From: an uncultured Solobacterium sp.
GTDB taxonomy: Bacteria > Bacillota_I > Bacilli_A > Erysipelotrichales > Erysipelotrichaceae
Length of the DNA: 32,636 bases
Assembly (NCBI GenBank): GCA_900546285.1
Contig: URCJ01000021.1
Span: forward strand, 1-32,636
Reading direction: 5' to 3'
Shown here: positions 16,368 through 23,813 of the stretch, piece by piece
Position numbering within the stretch: the first letter of the stretch is position 1
Layout: every line of letters starts with the position of its first letter
Notes under the pieces: generated by a model
What the model saw: the letters and a program-made list of their open reading frames with translations, nothing else
Databases searched by the model: none
What the model was told of the DNA's origin: nothing
Position numbers and translations under genes: made by a program

Positions 16368-16907
16368 ATGAAAGATACAAAAAGAATTACTACGATTTCA
16401 ATGTTTGTAGGTCTAGTTGTAGTTTTACAAATTATTGCGACTTTTATTAATTTTGGTGGTTTCCCAATCACTTTGACTTTAGTACCAATCATTGTTGGTG
16501 GTGCTATCTATGGTCCTAAGGTTGGTGCAAATTTAGGTACAGCCTTTGGTGTTGTTGTTGCACTAATGGTTATTACCGGTGCTGATCCAAGTGGTGCTGC
16601 TATGTTGGCTGCCAAGCCATTAACTACTGTTACTGCATGTATTTTAAAGGGTACTTTAGCTGGTTACTTTTCTGCTTTAGTATATGAAAAGATGTCTAGC
16701 AAGAATAGTTTAGCTGCAATTCTTTTAGCAAGTGCTGTTGCACCTATTGTCAATACTGGTACACTAGCATTCACTATCATCGCATTCTTCGATGGTGCGT
16801 TTGTTACATTGATCGCATTGTTTGTAACAGTAAACTTTATGATTGAGTTACTAATTGATGTCTTATTAGCACCAGGACTATTAAGAATCATTGATAGACA
16901 AAAATAA
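16368..16907 (+). CDS. ECF transporter S component
   Basis: The 179-residue protein is almost entirely membrane-embedded, with five to six hydrophobic helices, and opens MKDTKRITTISMFVGLVVVLQIIATF. It contains the loop patterns FPITLTLVPIIVGGAIYGPKVGA and KPLTTVTACILKGTLAGY seen in substrate-binding S components of energy-coupling-factor vitamin transporters. S components share the A, A' and T subunits, which are not in the window. The ligand is not evident. I start it at the ATG at 16368, about five bases after GTGGGGG, not at the upstream in-frame ATG. TATAAT (16329-16334) precedes it. It lies between gyrA and serS, not a usual place for it. Confidence 0.82.
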   Translation: MKDTKRITTISMFVGLVVVLQIIATFINFGGFPITLTLVPIIVGGAIYGPKVGANLGTAFGVVVALMVITGADPSGAAMLAAKPLTTVTACILKGTLAGYFSALVYEKMSSKNSLAAILLASAVAPIVNTGTLAFTIIAFFDGAFVTLIALFVTVNFMIELLIDVLLAPGLLRIIDRQK

Positions 16908-16920
16908 TTTGTGTTATTAT
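16891..16920 (+). promoter_or_regulatory. Promoter of the serS T-box transcript
   Basis: TTGATA (16891-16896), 18 bases, TATTAT (16915-16920). It overlaps the 3' end of the ECF gene and would start the transcript near 16927. Confidence 0.55.
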
Positions 16921-16926
16921 TAGATT

Positions 16927-17117
16927 AGCGTTAATTAAGGAATATAGTAGAAATACTTATTTATAAGAGAGGTATCGCTGGTGAAAGGTACTAATAAGCT
17001 TCTATGAATCTACCTTAAAGCTGATCTAACCAATCACGTTGCTCGCGTTAAGAGTTTAAGTTAAAAAGTAAGGTGGTACCGTGCATCCGCACCCTTGTGC
17101 TACCTTTTTTATTTTTT
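16927..17117 (+). ncRNA. T-box leader, serine-tRNA responsive
   Basis: The leader contains a stem I with the conserved AGAGAGG and GCTGGTGAAA elements, the hallmark T-box sequence AAGGTGGTACCG (17070-17081) and a terminator whose 3' half GTGCTACCTT runs into six T. Uncharged tRNA-Ser should stabilise the antiterminator and switch serS on. The specifier codon is most likely TCT at 17001-17003, followed by the usual A, between the CTTATT/AATAAG helix and the basal stem. AGC at 16997-16999 also encodes Ser but would lie in a helix. Boundaries are estimated. Confidence 0.93.
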
Positions 17118-17128
17118 TAGGAGGCATT

Positions 17129-18415
17129 ATGATTGATATTAAACTTATCCGTGAAAATCCAGAACTAGTAAAAGAAAATATTAAGAAAAAGTTCCAGGAT
17201 CAAAAATTAGAACTAGTTGATGAAGTTAAGAAACTAGATGAAGACTATCGTGCTTTAAGAGTAAGAGCTGATGAATTAAGAGGAAGAAGAAATACTATCT
17301 CTAAGGAAATTGGTCAACTTATGAAGCAAGGTTTAAAAGAAAAGGCTGAGGAAGTTAAGGCCGAGGTAGCTAAAATTGCCAAGGAAATTGAAGAATCTGA
17401 AGTTAAGGAAATCGAATTAGAAGCAGCTATCAAAAAGATTATGATGGTTATTCCTAATATCGTAGATCCATCAGTTCCAGTAGGTAAGGATGATTCTGAA
17501 AATGTTGAAATTGAACAATTTGGCACAAAGAGAGAATTTGATTTTGAAATCCCATATCACGTGGATATTATGGAAAAACTAGATGGTATCGATTTGGATT
17601 CAGCTAGAAAAACAAGTGGTAATGGTTTCTATTATTTAAAGGGTGATATTGCTAGATTACATTCTTCAATTTTATCTTATGCTAGAGACTTCATGATTAA
17701 TAGAGGTTATACATATTACATTCCACCTTTCATGATTAGAAGTGATGTGGTTACTGGTGTTATGTCTTTCTCTGAAATGGAAAACATGATGTATAAGATT
17801 GAGGGTGAAGATTTATATCTAATCGGTACAAGTGAACACTCAATGATTGGTAAGTTCATTGATACCATTATTGATGAAAATGAACTTCCTCAAAAGCTTA
17901 CTTCTTATTCTCCATGTTTTAGAAAAGAAGTAGGTGCTCATGGTATTGAAGAAAGAGGCGTTTACCGTATTCACCAATTCGAGAAACAAGAAATGATCAT
18001 TGTATGTAAGCCTGAAGATTCTATGAACTACTACAATGAAATGTGGAAGAACTCAGTAGATTTCTTCTTAAGTATGGATATCCCAGTAAGAACCCTTGAA
18101 TGTTGCACTGGTGACTTAGCTGACTTAAAGGTTAAGTCTTGTGATGTTGAAGCATGGTCTCCACGTCAAAAGAAATATTTCGAGGTTGGTTCTTGTTCAA
18201 ATCTAGGTGATGCTCAAGCTCGTAGATTGAAGATTAGAATCAAGGGTGAGAAGGGTAACTACTTCGCTCATACATTGAATAATACAGTTGTTGCTCCTCC
18301 TAGAATGTTAATCGCATTCTTAGAGAATAACTTAAATGCTGATGGTTCTATTAACATCCCTAAGGCTTTACAACCTTATATGGGTGGTATGGAAAAGATT
18401 AGTCCTAAGAAATAG
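17129..18415 (+). CDS. serS: Seryl-tRNA synthetase
   Basis: This 428-residue class II synthetase charges tRNA-Ser with serine. An N-terminal coiled-coil arm (about residues 28-100, rich in Lys/Glu) is followed by the catalytic core with motif 2 FRKEVGAHG...RVYRIHQF and motif 3 in NNTVVAPPRMLIAFLE. It starts at MIDIKLIRENPELV, four bases after AGGAGG. A longer frame starting inside the T-box terminator is not credible. Expression is under the T-box leader. A terminator with an embedded parS site follows. Confidence 0.97.
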   Translation: MIDIKLIRENPELVKENIKKKFQDQKLELVDEVKKLDEDYRALRVRADELRGRRNTISKEIGQLMKQGLKEKAEEVKAEVAKIAKEIEESEVKEIELEAAIKKIMMVIPNIVDPSVPVGKDDSENVEIEQFGTKREFDFEIPYHVDIMEKLDGIDLDSARKTSGNGFYYLKGDIARLHSSILSYARDFMINRGYTYYIPPFMIRSDVVTGVMSFSEMENMMYKIEGEDLYLIGTSEHSMIGKFIDTIIDENELPQKLTSYSPCFRKEVGAHGIEERGVYRIHQFEKQEMIIVCKPEDSMNYYNEMWKNSVDFFLSMDIPVRTLECCTGDLADLKVKSCDVEAWSPRQKKYFEVGSCSNLGDAQARRLKIRIKGEKGNYFAHTLNNTVVAPPRMLIAFLENNLNADGSINIPKALQPYMGGMEKISPKK

Positions 18416-18421
18416 TTAATG

Positions 18422-18451
18422 AGAATGTTCCACGTGGAACATTCTTTTTTC
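18422..18451 (+). terminator. serS terminator built on a parS site
   Basis: A perfect palindrome of 24 bases (18422-18445) followed by six T. Its middle 16 bases are TGTTCCACGTGGAACA, a parS sequence, so the same DNA serves as terminator stem and probable ParB site. Confidence 0.85.
18426..18441. other. parS: parS site 1 (ParB binding, chromosome segregation)
   Basis: TGTTCCACGTGGAACA is a perfect palindrome. It differs from the B. subtilis parS consensus TGTTTCACGTGAAACA only at one symmetric pair, and this exact form is known in other bacteria. It lies about 10 kb from oriC, where parS sites are expected. Confidence 0.9.
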
Positions 18452-18478
18452 TAATATTAAGTTAAATAATATTTACTA

Positions 18479-18484
18479 TATAAT
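18479..18484 (+). promoter_or_regulatory. -10 box of the HAD gene, abutting parS site 2
   Basis: TATAAT at 18479-18484 places the transcription start near 18491, inside parS site 2. No good -35 is visible. ParB loading here could affect initiation of this gene. Confidence 0.55.
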
Positions 18485-18489
18485 TTAGA

Positions 18490-18505
18490 TGTTCCACGTG
18501 GAACA
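18490..18505. other. parS: parS site 2 (ParB binding)
   Basis: A second perfect TGTTCCACGTGGAACA starts 64 bases after the first. It lies between the -10 box and the ribosome site of the HAD gene. Two identical 16-base palindromes this close cannot be explained by base composition. Confidence 0.9.
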
Positions 18506-18517
18506 TAGGAGAAACTC

Positions 18518-19183
18518 ATGAAAACAGTAATATTTGATTTTAATGGCACTCTATATTTTGACCAAGATTTAAATATTGAAGCTTGGAAAGTAATATATGA
18601 AGAAATTATTGGTCATAGCAATGATTTTATTGAACAAATTGAACAAATACTAGCAACTAAGGATGATACTAATATAAATAGATTCTTTAATAGGGTAGGT
18701 AAGCAAGTTGATCAAGCTACATTGGATAAGTTTGCACATAAAAAGGAAGAGTTGTATCAAACTCTAGCTAAACAAAAGAATAGAAATGAATTAGCACCCG
18801 GTGCTGAAGAGTTATTAGATTATCTTAAAAATAATAATTATGATATGTATATGGCTACTGCGTCTATTAAATATAATGTAGATTTCTATTTAGATTATTG
18901 TGGAATGTCTAAGTGGATTCCATTAGATCATGTTGCCTATGATGATGGTATAAATACTAATAAAAAGGATATTTATTTGGATGCAATAAGAAAATCTAAG
19001 TCAAATCCGAAAGATATCATCGCTTTTGATGATTCATATGGAAGTTGTCAAAGCGCCATTGATGCAGGCATTGAAAATCTTATTAGAATCAATCATTATA
19101 ACTATAGACATCTAGATAGCCCTGTTATTAAGCAAGAGATTTATGATTTCACTGATTTTGACTATCAAATTCTTAAAAAATAA
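18518..19183 (+). CDS. HAD-superfamily hydrolase with DFNGT motif
   Basis: The 221-residue protein has a HAD Rossmann core with an alpha-helical cap. Motif I reads DFNGT: the nucleophile Asp7 is kept but the usual acid/base Asp is Asn9. Motif IV reads IIAFDDSYGSCQSAIDAG. DFNGT variants occur among beta-phosphoglucomutase-like HAD proteins of Bacillota, and their activity is poorly defined. AGGAG lies six to seven bases before the ATG. It sits directly behind parS site 2, between serS and the SRP RNA, and is not part of the usual origin gene set. The substrate is unknown. Confidence 0.75.
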   Translation: MKTVIFDFNGTLYFDQDLNIEAWKVIYEEIIGHSNDFIEQIEQILATKDDTNINRFFNRVGKQVDQATLDKFAHKKEELYQTLAKQKNRNELAPGAEELLDYLKNNNYDMYMATASIKYNVDFYLDYCGMSKWIPLDHVAYDDGINTNKKDIYLDAIRKSKSNPKDIIAFDDSYGSCQSAIDAGIENLIRINHYNYRHLDSPVIKQEIYDFTDFDYQILKK

Positions 19184-19198
19184 TATATAATCTTATTT

Positions 19199-19269
19199 GC
19201 GCAACAGTTATGCACTAACTTGGTCAGGACAGGAATGTAGCAGCCATACGTACCTCTATCTGTGTGCGC
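19199..19269 (+). ncRNA. ffs: Small SRP RNA (4.5S type)
   Basis: The outer stem GCGCAACAG (19199-19207) pairs with CTGTGTGCGC (19260-19269). The conserved apical domain reads GTCAGGACAGGAATGTAGCA, with a GGAA tetraloop and the AGCA bulge strand bound by Ffh. It is the short form of about 71 bases without the Alu domain. TATAAT at 19186-19191 starts it at about 19198, and CTTTTTATTT ends it. Its place beside tadA and dnaX is the conserved one in Bacillota. Confidence 0.92.
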
Positions 19270-19287
19270 TTTTTATTTATTAGAATT

Positions 19288-19731
19288 ATGTACGATCAAA
19301 AATTTATGGATTTAGCGATTAAAGAAGCAATCAAAGCCGCATCTGAAGATGAGGTTCCTGTTGGTTGTGTGATTGTAAAAGATGATAAGGTACTTGCAAA
19401 GGCTCATAACAAAAAAGTAGCAAAAAAGGATGCAACAGCTCATAGTGAGATAGAATGCATCAAGAAAGCATCTAAAAAGTTAGATAATTGGCATTTGGAT
19501 GATTGTGAGATGTATGTAACACTTGAACCTTGTCTAATGTGTGGTGGTGCAATTATTAATTCTAGAATCAAAAAAGTATATTATGCAGCCAAAGATCCAA
19601 AAGGTGGAAGTTTAGGTAGTAATATTGATATAAAACTGATTAGAAATATTAATCATTATCCAGATAGTGAGTTTGTTGAAAACCAAGAATATATAGCTTT
19701 ATTAAAGGGTTTCTTTAAGAAAAAGAGATAA
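19288..19731 (+). CDS. tadA: tRNA-specific adenosine deaminase TadA
   Basis: The 147-residue zinc enzyme converts the wobble adenosine of tRNA-Arg (ACG) to inosine. The deaminase motifs are TAHSEIE (His and catalytic Glu) and TLEPCLMCGG (two zinc Cys). It begins MYDQKFMDLAIKEA, a typical TadA start. The upstream in-frame part falls in the SRP RNA and is not coding. There is no clear ribosome site in the AT-rich gap after the SRP RNA T-tract, which is odd for an essential gene, so translation may rely on read-through message or an unstructured start region. Confidence 0.93.
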   Translation: MYDQKFMDLAIKEAIKAASEDEVPVGCVIVKDDKVLAKAHNKKVAKKDATAHSEIECIKKASKKLDNWHLDDCEMYVTLEPCLMCGGAIINSRIKKVYYAAKDPKGGSLGSNIDIKLIRNINHYPDSEFVENQEYIALLKGFFKKKR

Positions 19732-19762
19732 AATCCTAGGTGTAGAATCTAGGATTTTTAAA
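19730..19762 (+). terminator. tadA terminator
   Basis: AAAATCCTAG (19730-19739) pairs perfectly with CTAGGATTTT (19749-19758), followed by T. The stem overlaps the tadA stop codon. Confidence 0.85.
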
Positions 19763-19837
19763 TGTAAATATTTATGAAACAAATAGAAGAAAAAGATAAT
19801 CATTATCTTCCTAAAACCCTTTAAATAGGGCTATTTT

Positions 19838-19845
19838 GGTATAAT
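19838..19845 (+). promoter_or_regulatory. Promoter of the AlbA_2-type gene
   Basis: TATAAT (19840-19845), preceded by TGG, lies nine bases before the ATG. Short inverted repeats (AAGATAAT/ATTATCTT at 19793-19809 and CCCT/AGGG at 19817-19830) lie upstream and could be operator sites. The message would be almost leaderless. Confidence 0.55.
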
Positions 19846-19854
19846 ATTGGTACT

Positions 19855-20616
19855 ATGATAGATAAGAAATTAATTAAACAAACAGCGAATAATATGCTGG
19901 AAAAAGGTAGTATAGAAGGTACTGTAATCGAATATAAAAAGAGCTTCGATGTAGTTCAATATCAAACGATTTTAAAAACAGTTTGTGCATTTTCAAATAA
20001 TTTTGATAAAAATGATTATGGCCTTATATTTATTGGTGTTGAAGAAGAAAATAATAAGGAAACAGGTGATAAAGCTATCCCAATTAAGCCAATTATTGGA
20101 ATTCCCGAAGCTAAAATTGAGACAACGATTAATCAATTAAAAGAATTAGTTAATGATGGGCATCTAACCATCAAACCGAAAATTGATTATTTAGATTGCA
20201 TATATGGAGATAAGCACTATATTTTAGTCGTTGTATATGAAGGTGATGATTATTGTGAGATAACTGATAGAGGAATTAAGTTTATTAAGAGAAAATTGGA
20301 AGAAAACAAGAGAAAAGATGAGGTAAAAATAGAGGCAACTGCTTATATCAGATCCGAAAGAGATTCTATAAAGGCTACGCACATTCAAATCGATGCACTT
20401 AAAAGAAAATTCTCAGGATATAGTTTTTTATCAGATGTGAATGATACAGCTACTGAGGATGATTTAAATCTTGCGATAATGCAAGAATATTGTATTAAAA
20501 CAGGTAAGAATCCATCTTTTCAGAAATTAGATAGAATCGAGCTTGCAGAAAGGCTTAACGCATTAAGTCCTCATCTAAAAGATGTAAAAGAAGGGCAACG
20601 AATTATGGGGTTCTAA
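19855..20616 (+). CDS. AlbA_2 (Schlafen-type) domain protein, 5' half of a split gene
   Basis: This 253-residue frame carries an N-terminal AlbA_2 domain: EGTVIEYKKSF (21-31), a KTVCAFSNNF segment and GLIFIGVEE (57-64), which form the nucleic-acid-binding fold of COG2865-type regulators. In the family an HATPase-like domain and a winged helix follow in the same protein. Here the frame ends IMGF-stop and the rest continues in the next frame, joined by TAATG. Inserting one base would give an unbroken IMGFLMFSLNPEKY. It is therefore a frameshifted gene, or one maintained as two coupled polypeptides. It lies in an accessory insert between tadA and dnaX. Confidence 0.75.
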   Translation: MIDKKLIKQTANNMLEKGSIEGTVIEYKKSFDVVQYQTILKTVCAFSNNFDKNDYGLIFIGVEEENNKETGDKAIPIKPIIGIPEAKIETTINQLKELVNDGHLTIKPKIDYLDCIYGDKHYILVVVYEGDDYCEITDRGIKFIKRKLEENKRKDEVKIEATAYIRSERDSIKATHIQIDALKRKFSGYSFLSDVNDTATEDDLNLAIMQEYCIKTGKNPSFQKLDRIELAERLNALSPHLKDVKEGQRIMGF

Positions 20617-21440
20617 TGTTTTCATTAAATCCTGAGAAGTATATTAGGAATGCATATACTCACATCTTAATAGAAACATTTAATGGAGTTGAGAAAGTAA
20701 GAAAACCATATGATTTTTATGGCCCTGTTTGGGTACAAATCCAAAAAGTATGGGATATTTTTGATACTTTTGTCATTCAAGAAAGTTTTACTAAGCCTGG
20801 ATGGCTTAATAAAAAGCTAAAGAACTATCCTCAAAAAGCTCTTCGTGAAGCTGCTACTAATGCGATTTTTCATAAGCGCTATGATTTATATCGTCCAGTA
20901 GAGATTTATGTTACACCGAAAGATGTCTGTTTTACTAACTATAATAGACCTCTTTTACCAACTACTATAAAAGATCTAAATGAAAAGCCAAGAGTTCGTG
21001 CTAAGGATTATATTAATAATGAATTAAAAGAACCGTTATTCTTATTAGGTTTTATAGAAAAAGAAGGTACAGGTTTAGAAGATATTAAGAACACTTTATT
21101 AGAGAATGGTAATCCAGTCATTGAATATGATTCTGATGGTGATGAGAGAAATTTTACTTCAGCTACTATTTGGGCTAATAAAGAGTTTGTGGAACAAATG
21201 AATGGTACAATTCAAACTTCAACAAATATAGAGGTTATATTTGATCCAAAGAAGTTACCGAAAATTCAAAAGATGGTATACGAGACTATTGCAAGGAACC
21301 CAGGTTTAAGAATTCCTAACATTAGTGAAGTAAGCGGACTAAAAGAAAGTCAAATCCACAATGCATTAAAAGAATTAAGAAAAAAGAATATGATTAAATA
21401 TGCAGGTAGTAATAAATATGGAGGGTTTTATATATCTTAA
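20616..21440 (+). CDS. HATPase_c_4 and winged-helix protein, 3' half of the split gene
   Basis: The 274-residue frame begins at the ATG overlapping the previous stop and continues the same family. An HATPase_c_4 region has ALREAATNAIFHKRYD (Glu78, Asn82, His86) and EKEGTGLEDI (glycine lid). A C-terminal winged helix (about residues 215-274) reads LPKIQKMVYETIARNPGLRI, then VSGLKESQIHNALKELRKKNMI. Family members probably regulate transcription; their exact targets are unknown. No independent ribosome site is evident, so translation would need restart at TAATG. The 12-base repeats directly downstream encode tetrapeptides like those found in linkers of this family, so the present 3' end is probably one of several past versions. 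Confidence 0.75.
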   Translation: MFSLNPEKYIRNAYTHILIETFNGVEKVRKPYDFYGPVWVQIQKVWDIFDTFVIQESFTKPGWLNKKLKNYPQKALREAATNAIFHKRYDLYRPVEIYVTPKDVCFTNYNRPLLPTTIKDLNEKPRVRAKDYINNELKEPLFLLGFIEKEGTGLEDIKNTLLENGNPVIEYDSDGDERNFTSATIWANKEFVEQMNGTIQTSTNIEVIFDPKKLPKIQKMVYETIARNPGLRIPNISEVSGLKESQIHNALKELRKKNMIKYAGSNKYGGFYIS

Positions 21441-21460
21441 TTATATGAACTTAATATAAA

Positions 21461-21508
21461 AATCACCCAATAAACCACCCAATAAACCACCCAATAAACC
21501 ACGGACTA
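21461..21508 (+). repeat. 12-base repeat array A (four units)
   Basis: Units start at 21461, 21473, 21485 and 21497; the second and third are AACCACCCAATA. In frame they read Asn-His-Pro-Ile, with the last unit Asn-His-Gly-Leu, and then run to a stop. They begin 20 bases after the stop of the winged-helix frame. Confidence 0.85.
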
Positions 21509-21549
21509 ATTTTAGTAATGAACCTCTAAAATCATGAAAAATGATATCT

Positions 21550-21583
21550 AAGGCACAAATTAAAATAAAAAGTGCCTTTTTTC
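21550..21583 (+). terminator. Terminator inside the repeat region
   Basis: AAGGCAC (21550-21556) and GTGCCTT (21572-21578) form a stem followed by T. It probably ends transcription of the split AlbA_2 gene. Confidence 0.75.
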
Positions 21584-21632
21584 TAACTTTTTTATATAAA
21601 AAACAACATCTCAACGAATTAGTTACTTAGAA

Positions 21633-21704
21633 AACCACAGACTAAAGTACAGACTAAAGTACAGACTAAAGTACAGACTAAACCACCCAATAAACCACCG
21701 ATAA
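21633..21704 (+). repeat. 12-base repeat array B (six units)
   Basis: One AACCACAGACTA, three identical AAGTACAGACTA, one AACCACCCAATA and one AACCACCGATAA follow without gaps. In frame they read NHRL, YRLK-type units and NHPI before a stop. The perfect triplicate indicates recent expansion. Confidence 0.85.
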
Positions 21705-21755
21705 GAAATTACGCATTTATACAAAAATATATTTGAAAAAGAACTTATCTATAGG

Positions 21756-21900
21756 GTGCTAAAAAGGAGCCAAAAAGGAGCTAAAAAAAGGAGCCAAAAA
21801 GGAGCTAAAAAGGGAGCCAATTAAGGAGCTAATAAACCACCCAATAAACCACCCAATAAAACCACGGACTAAACCACGGATAAGATTACCGATAAGACTA
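21756..21900 (+). repeat. 12-base repeat array C, decayed
   Basis: About twelve units of 11 to 13 bases start with GGAGC or CCAC, for example GGAGCCAATTAA, GGAGCTAATAAA and CCACCCAATAAA. The best part (from about 21815) reads EPIKELINHPINHPI in frame. The 11- and 13-base units break the frame, so no protein is made across the array. The rest of 21441-21995 holds only a terminator and AT-rich sequence. Confidence 0.75.
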
Positions 21901-21980
21901 CATGTACATTTATAAAAAATACTTAGAAATTAATAATTTGTATTAATATAATCATCAAAATATAAAGGCTTTAAAAATTG

Positions 21981-21986
21981 TATAAT
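21981..21986 (+). promoter_or_regulatory. -10 box of the dnaX operon
   Basis: TATAAT at 21981-21986, with TTG immediately before it, lies nine bases before the dnaX ATG. No ribosome site fits in the gap, so the message would again be nearly leaderless. Confidence 0.6.
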
Positions 21987-21995
21987 AGTACCAGT

Positions 21996-23813
21996 ATGAG
22001 TTATCAAGTATTATATAGAACATATAGACCATCAAGATTTGATGAGGTAGTAGGGCAAGAGTATATTGTAAAAATTCTTAAGAACACAATTAAGAATAAG
22101 AGAATTGCTCATGCATATTTATTTGCAGGTCCAAGAGGAACTGGTAAGACTACAATTGCTAAGTTATTCGCAAAGGCAATTAACTGTGAAGATTTTAATG
22201 AAGAAGCTTGTGACAATTGTCCAAGTTGTTTAGCATTTAAGGAAAATAATCATCCAGATATTATTGAACTAGATGCTGCCAGCAACAACTCTGTTGATGA
22301 TATCAGAGAGATTATTGAACAAGTTCCATATTCACCAATTGTAGGTAAATATAAAGTTTATATTATCGATGAAGTTCACATGTTATCTTCATCAGCTTTT
22401 AATGCATTATTAAAGACATTAGAAGAACCACCTGCACATGTTGTTTTTATTTTAGCTACTACTGATCCTCAAAAAATCATTCCTACTGTTTTAAGTAGAT
22501 GTCAAAGATATAACTTCTCAAAGATCTCTAATCTAAATATGGAAAAGAAGATGGTTGAGATTTTAAACAAGGAACATCTTCAATATGAAGACAAAGCACT
22601 AGATGAAGTTGCTATGTTGGCAGAGGGTGGTATGAGAGATGCTCTATCTATCCTTGAACAAATACTTTCTTACAATAATGATGGAATCTTCTTAGAAGAT
22701 GTTCAAAGAATATTTGGCTTAAGTACTAAAGAAGAAAAAGTAGAACTACTAATTAAGATTCATAATGACTTAACAGGTTCTATTAATCTACTAAGACAAA
22801 TGTATGATTCTGGTATTGATCCAAAAAGATTATGTGTAGATTTACTTGAAATCATCAAAGAAAGTTTAATCTATAGTGATGATCAAAATGAAACACTATT
22901 AAATAAATTATCTAAATTTGATTGTATGAATATCTTAGATGTAGTAAGTGTAAATGACTTATTATCAGATATTTCATATTTAGAAGAAGCTTTAAATAAA
23001 GCAAGAAGTAATCAAAGCTTTTTAACATACTTAGAACTAGCTGAAGTTAAGATGGGTGGCAATTCATCTAAACATGCTATTAAAACTAAACCTGCTATAA
23101 CACAAACAGTTACTAGAACTGTTGTGGAAGAACCTAAGGTTGAAGTAGTTGCTGAAGAAGTAAAAGAGGAACCCCAAGTAGTAGTTGAGGAACCTGTTGT
23201 TGAAGAAACAATAACTGAAGATATACCTAATGGGCTCGAATCTGATGCACCTATTGAAACAAACGAAGCTCCTATTATTACTCCTGAACCAATCATGGAA
23301 ACATTGGTACAAGATTTTACTGGTGGCACTAGTGTCGAAAAAGAACATGAGGTAGTAAATGAACAACATATAGACATTGAATACCTAGCTGCATTACTAT
23401 TAACTGCCAACAAGAACGAAAAAGTATCTGACAGTATTATCTACAATAGACTAGAAATGTATAAACTAGATCCAGACAAGAGAAAGTTCTATGAGCTATT
23501 AAGAAACACTGACTTATTCGCAAGTGGTAAGGATGTAATAATTGTTACTGGTCCTAAGTTATATATTGATAATATCAATGCATCTGAAAATAGAAATGAA
23601 CTATATCGATTCTTCATGGAAGAATTTGGACTAGATAAGGTAATCTATGGTGTAGAAGATAATAAGCGTGGTGAACTTATTAGTATCTATAAGAATCTGA
23701 TGGCTAATAAAGATAGTAAGTCCCCAATAGTACAAAAGCCAGTTATCGAAAAAGAGATGACTAATGAAGATAAGGCTAAACTATTATTTGATAATGTGAG
23801 GGTTGAAGACTAA
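21996..23813 (+). CDS. dnaX: DNA polymerase III subunit tau (DnaX)
   Basis: This 605-residue clamp-loader ATPase loads DnaN and couples the replisome. It starts MSYQVLYRTYRPSRFDEVVGQ and has Walker A GPRGTGKT (45-52), zinc-binding Cys64, Cys72, Cys75 and Cys78, Walker B IIDEVH (124-128 region) and the SRC finger in TVLSRCQRY. After the clamp-loader body (to about 355) comes a Val/Glu/Pro-rich linker (about 365-440) and a C-terminal tau domain. I saw no obvious slippery site for a gamma product. The six-codon upstream extension begins with TTG inside the -10 box and is rejected. First gene of a six-gene overlapping operon. Confidence 0.96.
   Translation: MSYQVLYRTYRPSRFDEVVGQEYIVKILKNTIKNKRIAHAYLFAGPRGTGKTTIAKLFAKAINCEDFNEEACDNCPSCLAFKENNHPDIIELDAASNNSVDDIREIIEQVPYSPIVGKYKVYIIDEVHMLSSSAFNALLKTLEEPPAHVVFILATTDPQKIIPTVLSRCQRYNFSKISNLNMEKKMVEILNKEHLQYEDKALDEVAMLAEGGMRDALSILEQILSYNNDGIFLEDVQRIFGLSTKEEKVELLIKIHNDLTGSINLLRQMYDSGIDPKRLCVDLLEIIKESLIYSDDQNETLLNKLSKFDCMNILDVVSVNDLLSDISYLEEALNKARSNQSFLTYLELAEVKMGGNSSKHAIKTKPAITQTVTRTVVEEPKVEVVAEEVKEEPQVVVEEPVVEETITEDIPNGLESDAPIETNEAPIITPEPIMETLVQDFTGGTSVEKEHEVVNEQHIDIEYLAALLLTANKNEKVSDSIIYNRLEMYKLDPDKRKFYELLRNTDLFASGKDVIIVTGPKLYIDNINASENRNELYRFFMEEFGLDKVIYGVEDNKRGELISIYKNLMANKDSKSPIVQKPVIEKEMTNEDKAKLLFDNVRVED

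Noticed and set aside
17081..17128. Upstream start extending serS by 16 codons
   Set aside because: Those codons lie in the T-box terminator; the start at 17129 has AGGAGG and the family N-terminus.
21461..21900. CRISPR array
   Set aside because: Units are 12 bases and contiguous without spacers, and they read as tetrapeptides in frame; this is a tandem repeat, not CRISPR.
23012..23413. 101- and 133-codon leftward frames within dnaX
   Set aside because: They mirror the Val/Glu/Pro-rich linker of tau; Ser/Thr- and Phe/Tyr-rich translations are artefacts of low-complexity coding on the other strand.
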